Shown: positions 8,062 through 18,668, counted from the first letter of the stretch. The stretch: 37,058 bases of DNA from Cladosporium sp. IMV 00045 (GCA_001931905.2 MSJI02000230.1:1-37058); one strand, 5' to 3'. A program made the numbers and translations. Notes: a model not told the origin generated them from the sequence alone.

Positions 8062-10512
8062 ATGTGGCTACTGACCTGCGACGGTGATCTTTTCGGCGGT
8101 CAACCAATCTGGCTGCGACCTGGCTCTGGACACTTGCTCGGCCGCACGTCAGGTCGCGCTGAGGGCGGCGAGGTGGTGCGATACATCAACCACAAATCGG
8201 TTTCGCGCAAACATGCCATAATCCATGTCGGCCATGTCAGACCAGGCGACAGCGCACGTCTACACGCACGATCTGAGATCAAGATCACGGACGGCTCAAA
8301 AGTTGGGACTTACGTCAATGGAGAGAAGATCAGCCAGACGACCAAAACACTCGACAAACCTGAATACACAATCAAGCTAGGGAACTACGAGAGTGTTTTC
8401 CACCTCAAATGGCAGCCGGTCGTCCTCACGTTCAGCAGCCTGTCCAAGTCGGCGAAAGCTAGCAGCGACCCGCTTGAGACGCAGAGGCGAGAGCTAGAAC
8501 ACGCGGACGTCAAACTCGCGACACAATACATCACAAATCAGACAACGCATGTCATTGGCAAGAGACGGAACATTCCACTGGGCTTGCAAGCTTTGGTACA
8601 AGGGAAATGGTTGGTCACAGACAGCTTTATAGGAGCTTTGGCGAAGGCCACGACGAAGCCGGGACCGGACACAAGTGGAAATGAACGGCCATGTCCGCTC
8701 GAGGAAGACTTTACGAAGAATTGGCCAGATGAGTTCGAGCATGTTCCTGCTGCTGGGAAGGAGCCGAATCCGAGACCCAACGAATACCTCAAACCGAACC
8801 CGCAGCGAGCTGAGGTCTTTGCCCATCTTACTTTCATCTTTCTCTCGCAGGCTCAGTATGACCTGCTCATGCCCGTCGTCAACTCAGGTGGTGGCAAAGC
8901 CTTGCTTTGGGATGTCGAGGCTGGGAGGAGTAAAGCTGAAGATTTGGTCAATTACGTGAAGGAGGTCGCAGGCTTAAAAAAGAACGGTGCTTCACGGCTG
9001 AGTCAGACCACTGGTACAACAGGAATCGTTGTGGTTCGCCTACAGGACAGGGAAGAACAATGGACGGCTTCATTTCTGACGACTGTCGAGTTGGCGCTTG
9101 AGCAGCGCTCTATGGAGCAGAACCAATTTCTTGACGCAATACTCTCGACCGATGCAAGTGAATTGCGCAGGCCTCTTGGACCTGAAAGCCAGAGTCAAGC
9201 AGCAAATTCACTAGCCAAGTCCGCAGAGCGCGCCTCTTCCCATACGCGTGACCAAAGCGAAACCGCAAGACGATCTGTCGAAGCTTCAGCACCAGAACTT
9301 GAATATGATCAGGCACAGCGAGAAACGCAACAACCAGCAGAACCCACCGATACCATGAAGTCTACCACACGTAGGAAACCCAGAAGATTAATTACGGAGT
9401 CTCGCTTCAAGGGTTTTGAAGAAGTCGATCCGAGCCAGTTTACCCGCCCAGACTCCGAGTCACCAGAACCTAGTCAAGCAGTTCCTGAAGAACGAAGCAT
9501 GCAGATTGACGAGCCTTCAAACCATGAGCCCACCCAGCAGAGCAGTCGCAAACGTCCGGCTCCCATTGTTGATGACGATGGTCTGGGAGCCTTGATGGAC
9601 AACATGCTTCCGGGTGCAGCTGCGATGAAACGGCGAAAATTGCAAGGGAAAGGCAGCGGTGAAGTTTCATCCGCAAAAGCGACGCCAGAGCCTGATCGTT
9701 TGGCAAACACTACTAAGAAGCCCATCAAGAAAAGCAAGCAGATAGACGTCCGAGCAGAACTGGAGGCGCGTCGCGTACAGGAGGAAGAAGAACGAAAGAA
9801 GGAGGAGGACAAACTTCGCCAAGATCTAGAGAACGTTGACATATCCGGTGTTCACGCCAAGGTTGAAACCTACGAGGTCCCTCAGCGTGAACCACCACTA
9901 CGGCGCTCTCAGCAAGACGACGCAGGGCCGAGCGACCGCTGGGATCCAGCGTGGAATGGCCGCAAAAACTTCAAGCGCTTCAAGCGCAAGGGCCAAAGTA
10001 ACGATGGCCCACGTCTACCTCGCGTGATGGTAGCTCTCGAAGAAGTGCCACGCAAAGGCCACGGCATCGGCGAAGAATACTGGCTGCAGCCGACCAACAC
10101 CTCTTCCAAAAGCGCCGCCAGCAAATCAAGCCGTCAAACGCAAACACAGACGCAAACGCCAAGCCAAACGCCTCACGAGAACGGCGATGACGACCCAGCC
10201 CGTTTCCGCCGCCGCATTCAGAACTCGCGCCGCGAAGACGAAGAGGCGAGCCAAATGCTCACCTTCCCTGATGAAGAAGGCGGTGGCCAGTCTTCGAGGA
10301 ACTCGAGCATCCAAGCAGCTTTCAACGCCACGCCGAGTCAGACGATGGGCACTGAGAGTCAGAAACGTGCTGCTGGGAAGAGGCCAGCTACGCAACAAGA
10401 CGGGCCGGCGGCGAAGAGAGCGAAGCAAACTCGGCCTGCGCCTGCTCGCGAGGTGGTGGCGTTAGATGACGACGACGGTGATGGGTTGAAGTTCAGGAGA
10501 AGGAGGAGATAG
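8062..10512 (+). CDS. NBS1: Nbs1/Xrs2 subunit of the MRN DNA double-strand break complex
   Basis: Nbs1 tethers Mre11-Rad50 to phosphorylated partners and recruits the Tel1/ATM kinase at double-strand breaks and telomeres. The 816-aa single-exon protein starts MWLLTCDGDL, like the MWKL start of human NBS1. An FHA domain follows (about 20-115: LLGRTSG, SVSRKHAIIHV, DGSKVGTYVNG). Next come BRCT1 (about 118-195: THVIGKRRN, GKWLVTDSFI) and a degenerate BRCT2 (about 250-345). The middle is disordered with many SQ/TQ sites. The Mre11-binding motif is KNFKRFKRK (635-643, bases 9964-9990). The C-terminus, an acidic run then GLKFRRRRR, matches the place of the Tel1/ATM-binding motif but has only one aromatic residue. 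It is convergent with FAB1. Confidence 0.93.
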   Translation: MWLLTCDGDLFGGQPIWLRPGSGHLLGRTSGRAEGGEVVRYINHKSVSRKHAIIHVGHVRPGDSARLHARSEIKITDGSKVGTYVNGEKISQTTKTLDKPEYTIKLGNYESVFHLKWQPVVLTFSSLSKSAKASSDPLETQRRELEHADVKLATQYITNQTTHVIGKRRNIPLGLQALVQGKWLVTDSFIGALAKATTKPGPDTSGNERPCPLEEDFTKNWPDEFEHVPAAGKEPNPRPNEYLKPNPQRAEVFAHLTFIFLSQAQYDLLMPVVNSGGGKALLWDVEAGRSKAEDLVNYVKEVAGLKKNGASRLSQTTGTTGIVVVRLQDREEQWTASFLTTVELALEQRSMEQNQFLDAILSTDASELRRPLGPESQSQAANSLAKSAERASSHTRDQSETARRSVEASAPELEYDQAQRETQQPAEPTDTMKSTTRRKPRRLITESRFKGFEEVDPSQFTRPDSESPEPSQAVPEERSMQIDEPSNHEPTQQSSRKRPAPIVDDDGLGALMDNMLPGAAAMKRRKLQGKGSGEVSSAKATPEPDRLANTTKKPIKKSKQIDVRAELEARRVQEEEERKKEEDKLRQDLENVDISGVHAKVETYEVPQREPPLRRSQQDDAGPSDRWDPAWNGRKNFKRFKRKGQSNDGPRLPRVMVALEEVPRKGHGIGEEYWLQPTNTSSKSAASKSSRQTQTQTQTPSQTPHENGDDDPARFRRRIQNSRREDEEASQMLTFPDEEGGGQSSRNSSIQAAFNATPSQTMGTESQKRAAGKRPATQQDGPAAKRAKQTRPAPAREVVALDDDDGDGLKFRRRRR

Positions 10513-10786
10513 AGTCTTTTTCTTGCATGGTCGTGCAGGTTTCCATGTTCTATACCCCCTGGTTCCAGACGAGTCGCGCAGCTCTCATGTTTCGTGTAGC
10601 TAGCTACTGTCCTTTACGCCCATTAAAAAGAAGAAGAAAAGTAGACAAACGCCAACGCTATGCCAATCTGTTTCGTCGCTCATATCTTTTCAGTCGTTGT
10701 GTCAAAGAAAGAAGAACAAAGAACTTTATGAAAATGAAAAGACACCATCAAACGACAACTCGCACTTCGCCCAACTCTCTCCCTCC
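10513..10786. other. Convergent gap between NBS1 and FAB1
   Basis: This 274-base gap holds two 3' flanks. An A-rich stretch (AAAAAGAAGAAGAAAAG, about 10624-10640) is the main compositional feature. I see no gene. Confidence 0.55.
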
Positions 10787-13700
10787 TCAAGACTCACTGC
10801 GCCTCCCACCGTCCTCAGCCTCCACACCGTCCGCACCGAAATAATCCTCCCTCTCGCGCAGCGTCTTGGGCGGCGCCATCTGCGCCTGGAACTGATGCCA
10901 GCAATTGGGCGCCTGCAGGACGTACTGCATCATACTGACGCGGAAGCGGTTGCGGTAGTCCTTCGGGGAGGTGATGGTGGGCTTGTTCTTGCCGCGGTCC
11001 TTGATCCAGCTCTCCAGCTTCTTGTCCCAGGTGTAGGTGCGGATGCAGTCAATGATGCCGACGACGAGCTGCTTGGCGTCGTCGTCGAAGCCCGCCATCA
11101 GGCTGTAGTCCATCACGTTTTGCTTGCACAGCCACAGCGTGTCGTTCCACACGCTCGCTTGGAGCAGTTTGCGGTGGTGTTCGCGCACGAAGAGGGGGGA
11201 TTCGAAGATCGTTTCGACCAGGTTCTCGTCCAGCAGGACTTCGTCCGATTGTCCGGTGGGTTCGATTTTGCGGTTGCGCATGCTGCCTTTGAGGTCGAAG
11301 CGGCGGTTGGGGTTGTGCTCGTAGAAGAGGTTTTCCATGACGAGAAGGTAGTAGCTGAAGTCCATGCCGGTGACGGGATTTTTGATGATGACTTGGAAGA
11401 GGCCGAACATCTTTGCGATGACGGAAGGGACGCCGTGGAAGAGAGTGTGGGACATGAAGTTGAAGTAGTCTGGGGCGAATTTGGTGAAGGCCTTCAGCTC
11501 CACTTCTTGCAGAGACTTGATGATGAAGCGGTTGTCGAGAGTTTTGAGAAAGATCGACTTGGTCTTGCCGCCTTTCGAATCGAACTTGAGGCAGCGGGAC
11601 ATGGATTCGACGAAGCGATCCGCAACACCACAGCGTCGACGCAGAGCGTCGAAAGATTCGGCGTAGAAGATCTTGCACGAGGCTTTCACAGAGCCGTGGG
11701 CGAATGAGTACTTCATGTGGGTGCCCGTATCGCTGAGCAAAGACGCCTCTACCGCATTCGTGAGATCGCTCTCATCCGTGAAGCTTGCGCTCGCCGTTGA
11801 CGTTGTATGTCGATGACGTGCTCGTGGGTTCATCTTTGGGTTGTTTCGGAACTCTTCCAGCTTCTTCAGATAATCCGAGGATGACAGGGAGATAGCGACG
11901 ACGCTGGAAGGTTCATCTTCTCGCACGATGATATCTGAGTCCTCGAACACGTGCTCGGTATTGTGGAGAGGATACTCCAGATTAGACCAACCAGAGGCTG
12001 AGCGTTTCGACCAGAAATCCGCAAGCATTTTGAACCACACATTCTTCTTGTGCTCAGCGATGGAGAGCTCAGGGTGAAGCTCGAGATCTTGCGCTGAGGG
12101 TGAGATGTGCAGTGCCGAAGAAAGATTGGACAGAGGGTCAGAGACTTCGCGGGATCTTGTGGCAGCGGGCAGTTCTTCAATGTCGCTTCTCTCTCCCTCC
12201 GTCTCTACGTCCGAGCCCGCATGTGATTCTGGAAGCGGCTGCTGAGTAGGGTTGCTATCGATCGAGCTGTGGACTTGGTCTTGAAGCATGAGTTCATCAG
12301 ACTCGCTTAGCTGCTGGCCGAGTGCTTGATCCACACGGGCTATAGGCTGCGAAGTGACTGGCGAGGCGGAACCCCCGACGCTCAAGTGCTCAAGAGGTGT
12401 CTTCTCGCCGACGGCATCATTGGCGTTGCGGTAAACTTCAACAACAGGTCGACTGCTTCCGAGAGGATTTGCTCGTGCTTGACGACTTTTCGCAGCCCTC
12501 TGCCGCCGTTCTCTCAACCGCTCCTTCTCGAATTCTCGCGACATCTGCTCGAAGTGTTTCGCCAAGGCAGAGACGCTGCTTGGTGGTCCATTATCCGCCT
12601 TCGCGGGTATAGACCTAGGTATCAGCGACGGTGGCAGTTTGCCTATCTTATTCGAAAGCTGACTGAATCTTTCAGTCATACGAGGACGTTCTTGTGGAGG
12701 CTCCAAAGACGGCGAGTGTGGCCTGCTTCCAGCCTCGATCCCTTCAAGCTTAAGTTCTGCACTGCGTCGTGGCACATGTGAGGGCTGTGTCTGAGATCTG
12801 TGAAGAGGCGGTGGAGTTGGACGGGGACTAGCGTCGCGCAATTTGACTGCAGGTCTTGGAATCTTGGACTCTGGTATCTCAGGCTCTTCGATGCCAGCGG
12901 CGCGATTGTTCCGGATCTGTTCGATTCGCTGGAGTAGGCCAGAGCTCAGTGGCTTCGGTTGGGTAGCAAAAGGCTCATCTGGGGAGCCTTCTACTGACGC
13001 AGGCTGCTCGGGCTGCGCAGGGATATCTTTCGTGCCAGATACTTCCTCCATGATACGATTGTCCTCGGGGGATCTGGCAGCGATAGCAAGATCAAGGTGC
13101 TTCACCTCTTCGCGGTCAGCGGCTTGCTCCTGATCCTGTCGAGGCGAGATAGTCTTGGTCAAGTTGCTGCCAACTGAGGCAGAAACCTCGCCCATTAGTT
13201 CATTGCCGTTGTCATCGCGCGACGCTCTGTGCTCCTGAGCTACAGTCGTAAGCACGTCGTGAGCTTTCTCCGACTCGTACTCCTCGTCGGCAATCCGCTG
13301 GCCGATGGACTTATGTGGTATTGAAGCCATTTCTGTGCCGCCTTCCGCATCGCTTCCATCGGCTTCCACGCTTTCGGCAGTGGAATGCGCACCGTAGAAC
13401 ATTTCCTTCAGCTGTGCTGCGGCTAGCTTGCGAATATCGGTTTCGGACGGGAAGTAATCACGCTCGAAATTGTTGAAGGCCTCGTCCCAGGCCAGAGCTT
13501 TCTCATCCATGAAGCGGAAGGCGCGGTTGAGCGGAATTATCTCGTAGTATCTCGACGATCCGTATTTTGTCTGCAGCTTTGTCAGAAGCTCGGCGCGGTC
13601 GTCTTCGGCACGCTGGCGCAAGAGCTCAATAGTCTCTTGAGCTTCTGTCATTTGCTTTTCATCCAATGTATCCACGTTGATAGAGCTCAAGCGCTTCTTG

Positions 13701-16700
13701 ACGGAGTCAATGAATGCCGTCAAGCGGCTGACAATATGCGAGTACTGTTCGTTCTTGACAGTAAGATCAGCTTCGACTTTCCAGGTGATGTTTGGCTTGG
13801 GCACGACGATGTCGTAGATTTCGACCGGATCATATTGTATCCGGACGACGAGATCTTGAAAGCCAAAGCATCGCAAGAAGTCTTTGTGGATATCGTGCTC
13901 GCATACTCCTGCACGAGGGTGCAGATGTGAGCTCCAGAACGTGAGTTCGAGATACTTTGCGAACGAGTATTTCCAAGTATTGTCTGACATAGGAATGACC
14001 GTGGTCTCTGCGCGGCAAACACGACAAGCAGCCCACATCAGTATCGTGTTGCTCAGTCCCCGGATGCGGGTCGGCTGTCTCTGTACTGATATCGACATTT
14101 GGCCATAGCCGTGAACATACTGGCGGTGATGGTCGTACATCCTGCGTGTACATTCCTTGCAGGTACTTCCAGCGCTCAAACATAGATCTTCGATGTACTG
14201 ACCAAGCGTGCAGTCCTCTTCGAATTGCGGCTCAACATGATTGTATCCCGCATAGAATCCAATGCCCAGCACTTCCGGCCCAACGCACGGTGCTGAAGTA
14301 ATGCTTGATACGGTCGAGTGCAGCACCACGATGGTTTGGTGAGAGTATGGATCAAAAGGATCAACATTCGTAGCGACGAAAGACTCCCAGAGCTTCCGCT
14401 GGCTGCCGTAGGACGCCATTGTGCGCTCAAATTGGGCACTGTGGACGGCATGAAGGTACTCGCGCACAGCCTTGGGTTGGTCTTTGGACGCCGGAGCGTG
14501 GACCATCTCGGGCCTTACCAGCTCGAAGCGATCGTTCACATTCTCCTCATCGCCATCATCACCTTCCACATCGGCGGCCGCGTATTGATCGCGGAGTCGC
14601 TTAAACGTTGCCAGTTTCTGCTCTTGGTCCCGTAGCTGGGTAAGCATGTGAGGTTGCATGAATATGACAAAAGGTGATGCTGATAGGATCCTCCGGCGTG
14701 TCTCGTAGTCAACTCGAAGGTACTTTGACGGAAGCTCGTCTTCTGCGTCGGTGCCCATTGGATGACTATCGCCATTAGTCCGGACTCCGCCCTTGAGGAT
14801 ATCATGATGTGCCACAGGATCAGGTCTCGACGCAGGCATTGAAACGAATTCGTCGCGCATGAGATTTGTCTCCAGCTTAAGATTGTACACAACATAGCAC
14901 ATGAACTCGGTGATTCGCTTGATTGTGCGCAGCTCTTTGGTGTCAGCTCCTCGCAGCACGATCGTACATCCAAGATCGGGTAGACATCCGGAAAGCACGA
15001 TATAAGTCTTGCGATGTCCTTGGTGCACATAAGTCTTAACATCAAAGCTGCTGCACTGGCCAAGGTGGGAGGAATCGATGGCGAGCTTGTCGACAGACTT
15101 GATCATTGTGGTCTGTGTAACGCGTGCGACTGCGGCTAGGACAGACTCTTTGATGTTAAAAGCCACCGTAATGCCGGCCTCCTCCAACAGACGTAGAGCA
15201 ACACCAGAAACATTTCTCTGGACGAGCAGAACGTGGGGTCGCAGTGCTGCGATGCGGCCGACGAGGTTTCGCAGGTACTCCCGTTCTTGCGCGATGACGG
15301 GATCGAGGCTCATGAAATGGGTTTGATGCCTGGCGTACTCAATCGCAAATGTGACAATCGCTATCCTGGGTTGATGGATAGATCTCGCCATACTTTTGAG
15401 CGCTACGTTCTTACTGAAGACAACGCCTGAAACGTAGCTGGTGTCGCCTGGTCGACCTCCGGGTATCTTCTTCAGTTTGATGTAATGCCTGATATCCATG
15501 TCATCGCCTCGCTGGACATCTGGCTCGACGTCATCGGTACACTGGAGAAGGATTGGGACCAATGCTTTTTCCCATGCTGCGGCGTTCGCAATCGCTGCAT
15601 CTCCGAGCAGCTGAGCGAGTAGCTTCCGCACGTGATCCAAGCTCGCGCTGTTCAGCTCTACCGGCGGTGCTTCTGAGCCACGCATTGCCGAGCTGCGGAT
15701 CAGTTTAGATCCTGTTGGGCGCGGATATACAAAAGGAGTCGTTGGCCTCGGGTCGAAATCTTCAATCTCAGCAGTCTTCAAGAGTATGTTGCTTCGGCTT
15801 CGGCGTGGCGACGGCCTTGCTCCTATTGTGATGCTGTTGATGCTTGGATTACGCTTCCTGGACATCTTGGGGACGTATTTGTTGGTAATGCTTATTGCGT
15901 CGTCTTCTCTCACTCCTCTTACGCTAGAAGCTACGGTGGCCCGGTCACCCAACTTTGACCGGCCTTTCTTCATGGCAGATGCGAGCAGGCTACCGACTCC
16001 AAGTCGTTCGCGGTCACCAGGAGAGGCTATGGGACCTTCTGGAGAAATTGTTGAGAAAATACTGTGAGGCTCCTCGTCATCACTTCCCTCGTCTGACAGA
16101 AACGGCGCAAGATCCGGATCTATGATGTTATCATTGTGAAAGGCCGGGAGTGTTGATTTTGCCTCGGGTTCGCCTAGCACCTCCTGATGAAATGGTGCTC
16201 GATCATCCTTTCCCCTCAAGAATGACTGGCGTGACTGATGCCGCTTGTGACTTGACGACCGCGGCCTCGCACTAAGTGAAACCAAAGAGCGAGATGAACT
16301 GGGTCGTGCAAGGGTAGGGCCAGCATCGAACTCGATTACCGCTGATCTTCGCTTCGCCTCTCTATTGCGACGTGATGCGGGTATGCCTATGAAGGGTGTC
16401 ATGACTTCTCCCGCGTTGGGGAGACTAGTGGAGATATCCTCAAGACTACTTGGAAGCTGCACATGGTCTGGAGTTGGCCGTCGCACATGCGGTGTTCGTA
16501 TTGACTCGGCGCCATCGTCGGAGTAAACCGAAGAATCGTCGTCGTTGCTTCCCAGAATGATTTCTTCACATGGTTTGCAGAGTCTCAGTGTGCCTGGTTG
16601 ACCGAAAGGCCGCGCTGATACCAGTGACGTACATCTTGCATCGAAAATTTGACCACAAGTCCGGCAATGATGCTTGCGTCTGAACGTCGAGAAGCTCTGT

Positions 16701-17953
16701 CCACAATTGAAACAGTCTTTGGCGTTCTCGTCCTTCATCCAGAACTCTTTGCTAATGACACGTCTTCTGAAGTGGGAAGGCACAGGATTGACTGGTATCG
16801 CAGGCGCGGGTTGTGGTTTCAAGCCCGTTCTCTTTCGCTGAAGCCCACCATTTAGATTTGGTGAAGGTTCGAGGCGATGGGAGTGTGGTCCTCTTTGAGA
16901 ACTGCTTGAAGACATGGGGTCTGGCGGAGCAGGAGAATTGGCCCGAGATGGATCGAAGCCAGGAAGGTGAGAAACTCCAACTCGGACCATCGGCGGTCTA
17001 CGGTCGGCCTGACGAGCCTCGCGGTTTTCCAAGGCTTCAATCGAACTGTCTCGTTGCGACTTTTCCACAGCAGGAGGTGACATATTAGTCCGAATAGGCG
17101 GTAGGTCGGTGGCAATATCGTCATCGTCAACGACAGCTTCCTCCATGTCTTCATCGAGTGGCGTGCTATGTGTAGATCTTGATCTTTCGCCCAGTTGTAT
17201 TTCGTGGTTGGACAGAACTCTTGCGAGTGCTTCGGTTGCACTTTCGCTATAATCTTCATCGCGCAAAGCACTGCGAGCGCGATCGATATCTGCTTGCGTG
17301 GTTTGAGACTGAAGGTCAAGTGACGCCCGATGAGATGTAGGCTGTGATACATGGTCTTTCACAGAGACGCCAGAGGCTTCTCGCAGACTTTGATCGTCCG
17401 CCTTGAAGGACGCTGAGTCAGGTAACTCAGGCTTGGAGGCACTCGGTTGGCTATTGTTCCGCTCTCCATAGCTCGAATAGCTTGCCACCAACGGCGAGGA
17501 GGGAAGGTTTGAATTCGAGGTCGATGCCGCATCGGATATTCCAGGCTTCGATGATGCAAGCTTGGATCTCGCTGGCGATGTGCTTTGCATAGAACTACTC
17601 CTCTTTGTGAAGCTTGAATTTGAACTCCCAGGCCTGGACTTGCCGTCTTTTGACGGCGAGGCGCCTCCGACGCTCTGCCTCAGTCTGTTGTATAGTCCGC
17701 TCACACCTCCGCTCACAAGCTCTTTGGTTCCTGACCTTCCATTTCCAGCGCCTCCATCAAAGTCATGGAAAGAAGTCAAGGCTTCCGATCTAGAAGCCGA
17801 GGTGTGAATGTTGTCCAGCGCCTGCGACAGGGCGTCCTTGTCGATGTCTTTGCGTGATGTGATGGATGCTAGAGATCCTCGTCGCGATCTCTGGCCGCCT
17901 ATAAGCGGCAAAAGCACCGATGACGCGGATGGTGAAGGTGGTTCTGGGGCCAT
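10787..17953 (-). CDS. FAB1: Fab1/PIKfyve phosphatidylinositol-3-phosphate 5-kinase
   Basis: Fab1 phosphorylates PtdIns3P to PtdIns(3,5)P2 on the vacuole/endosome membrane and controls vacuole size and acidification. The single open frame gives 2388 aa, close to yeast Fab1. The ATG at 17953 has a good context (AAGATGGCC). Domains in order: a disordered Ser-rich N-terminus; a FYVE finger (402-465) with WMKD, RRKHHCRTCG and RLCKPC; a Cpn60/CCT-like domain (about 820-1100; GCLPDLGCTIVLRGAD at 989-1004); a Cys-rich Fab1-specific region (about 1200-1400); a long linker; and the PIP-kinase domain (about 2070-2360). The kinase has glycine loop GGKTKS, catalytic Lys of RFIIK (2146), RRFDLKGS (2217-2224), MDYSLMAG and the GIIDCIRTYTWDKKLE metal-binding block. 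One FYVE zinc-ligand Cys is replaced by Asp (438). It shares a divergent promoter with the Tpz1-like gene. Confidence 0.97.
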   Translation of the reverse strand: MAPEPPSPSASSVLLPLIGGQRSRRGSLASITSRKDIDKDALSQALDNIHTSASRSEALTSFHDFDGGAGNGRSGTKELVSGGVSGLYNRLRQSVGGASPSKDGKSRPGSSNSSFTKRSSSMQSTSPARSKLASSKPGISDAASTSNSNLPSSPLVASYSSYGERNNSQPSASKPELPDSASFKADDQSLREASGVSVKDHVSQPTSHRASLDLQSQTTQADIDRARSALRDEDYSESATEALARVLSNHEIQLGERSRSTHSTPLDEDMEEAVVDDDDIATDLPPIRTNMSPPAVEKSQRDSSIEALENREARQADRRPPMVRVGVSHLPGFDPSRANSPAPPDPMSSSSSQRGPHSHRLEPSPNLNGGLQRKRTGLKPQPAPAIPVNPVPSHFRRRVISKEFWMKDENAKDCFNCGQSFSTFRRKHHCRTCGQIFDARCTSLVSARPFGQPGTLRLCKPCEEIILGSNDDDSSVYSDDGAESIRTPHVRRPTPDHVQLPSSLEDISTSLPNAGEVMTPFIGIPASRRNREAKRRSAVIEFDAGPTLARPSSSRSLVSLSARPRSSSHKRHQSRQSFLRGKDDRAPFHQEVLGEPEAKSTLPAFHNDNIIDPDLAPFLSDEGSDDEEPHSIFSTISPEGPIASPGDRERLGVGSLLASAMKKGRSKLGDRATVASSVRGVREDDAISITNKYVPKMSRKRNPSINSITIGARPSPRRSRSNILLKTAEIEDFDPRPTTPFVYPRPTGSKLIRSSAMRGSEAPPVELNSASLDHVRKLLAQLLGDAAIANAAAWEKALVPILLQCTDDVEPDVQRGDDMDIRHYIKLKKIPGGRPGDTSYVSGVVFSKNVALKSMARSIHQPRIAIVTFAIEYARHQTHFMSLDPVIAQEREYLRNLVGRIAALRPHVLLVQRNVSGVALRLLEEAGITVAFNIKESVLAAVARVTQTTMIKSVDKLAIDSSHLGQCSSFDVKTYVHQGHRKTYIVLSGCLPDLGCTIVLRGADTKELRTIKRITEFMCYVVYNLKLETNLMRDEFVSMPASRPDPVAHHDILKGGVRTNGDSHPMGTDAEDELPSKYLRVDYETRRRILSASPFVIFMQPHMLTQLRDQEQKLATFKRLRDQYAAADVEGDDGDEENVNDRFELVRPEMVHAPASKDQPKAVREYLHAVHSAQFERTMASYGSQRKLWESFVATNVDPFDPYSHQTIVVLHSTVSSITSAPCVGPEVLGIGFYAGYNHVEPQFEEDCTLGQYIEDLCLSAGSTCKECTRRMYDHHRQYVHGYGQMSISVQRQPTRIRGLSNTILMWAACRVCRAETTVIPMSDNTWKYSFAKYLELTFWSSHLHPRAGVCEHDIHKDFLRCFGFQDLVVRIQYDPVEIYDIVVPKPNITWKVEADLTVKNEQYSHIVSRLTAFIDSVKKRLSSINVDTLDEKQMTEAQETIELLRQRAEDDRAELLTKLQTKYGSSRYYEIIPLNRAFRFMDEKALAWDEAFNNFERDYFPSETDIRKLAAAQLKEMFYGAHSTAESVEADGSDAEGGTEMASIPHKSIGQRIADEEYESEKAHDVLTTVAQEHRASRDDNGNELMGEVSASVGSNLTKTISPRQDQEQAADREEVKHLDLAIAARSPEDNRIMEEVSGTKDIPAQPEQPASVEGSPDEPFATQPKPLSSGLLQRIEQIRNNRAAGIEEPEIPESKIPRPAVKLRDASPRPTPPPLHRSQTQPSHVPRRSAELKLEGIEAGSRPHSPSLEPPQERPRMTERFSQLSNKIGKLPPSLIPRSIPAKADNGPPSSVSALAKHFEQMSREFEKERLRERRQRAAKSRQARANPLGSSRPVVEVYRNANDAVGEKTPLEHLSVGGSASPVTSQPIARVDQALGQQLSESDELMLQDQVHSSIDSNPTQQPLPESHAGSDVETEGERSDIEELPAATRSREVSDPLSNLSSALHISPSAQDLELHPELSIAEHKKNVWFKMLADFWSKRSASGWSNLEYPLHNTEHVFEDSDIIVREDEPSSVVAISLSSSDYLKKLEEFRNNPKMNPRARHRHTTSTASASFTDESDLTNAVEASLLSDTGTHMKYSFAHGSVKASCKIFYAESFDALRRRCGVADRFVESMSRCLKFDSKGGKTKSIFLKTLDNRFIIKSLQEVELKAFTKFAPDYFNFMSHTLFHGVPSVIAKMFGLFQVIIKNPVTGMDFSYYLLVMENLFYEHNPNRRFDLKGSMRNRKIEPTGQSDEVLLDENLVETIFESPLFVREHHRKLLQASVWNDTLWLCKQNVMDYSLMAGFDDDAKQLVVGIIDCIRTYTWDKKLESWIKDRGKNKPTITSPKDYRNRFRVSMMQYVLQAPNCWHQFQAQMAPPKTLREREDYFGADGVEAEDGGRRSES

Positions 17954-18668
17954 CTTCTTGAGCGGATATTGTTCGTATGAGTTGCTGGCATAGCTGATCG
18001 TGGTAATGAATGTTATCGCGTTGACAGGCTAGCTGCCATGAGGTGTGCAATTATCCAGAGAGTCGTTGCAGTGTTTGGCGCGTCGTAGTCTGCTATCTTC
18101 GACGTGCCGTTGACGATAGTCGGCTGTATGCACATGCACATGCACGTAGCACATTACCTGTGCCCTGGTACAGCATCACTTCTTCAAGATGCACCTGGCC
18201 GGTCCATCGACGACATGACGTGTGGGGATTGTCCTCTGAGAGCTAGACCGACCCGTGGCGCTTTCGGCAAGTCTAGCCGACTGCCGCCAACGCCTGATCG
18301 CAAGCTTCACAATTAATTGACGAAACACGCGACGCGTATCTTGTGCATAATTGAGATTGTGCACATTGGAGCAGCGACAACATTTGGACACATCCTCTCT
18401 ATTGGCACCTTTCTTTTGTGGCACAAGTGGCGTGGTACTCACTATTTTTCTGGCCAATTTGGGCAAATCTTCAAACATCACTCACCTCACTCGGAGAGGC
18501 CAGAGCGCCAAGGCAGCGGCACCTTACTGAGCTCGACAGCAAAACACAGCACGGCAAATGACAAGTCTGCAAGACGTGAACATCAAATGACCTGGAGGAG
18601 TCACAACTCATTTGGAAAGATAGAGACATCTTTGGGCATGTTCGATCTGAGCTCAACTCCTGCCCGTT
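17954..18668. other. Divergent promoter region between FAB1 and the Tpz1-like gene
   Basis: This stretch of 715 bases lies between two divergent start codons. ORFs here overlap in both directions with no recognisable protein features. A short direct repeat, GCACAT GCACAT GCACGT (about 18127-18147), is visible. I see no RNA gene. Confidence 0.5.

Noticed and set aside
10697..11707. A 336-codon + strand open frame near the end of NBS1
   Set aside because: It is antisense to the Fab1 kinase domain, rich in Val/Glu/Asp/Ala, with no family resemblance. The - strand frame has all kinase motifs.
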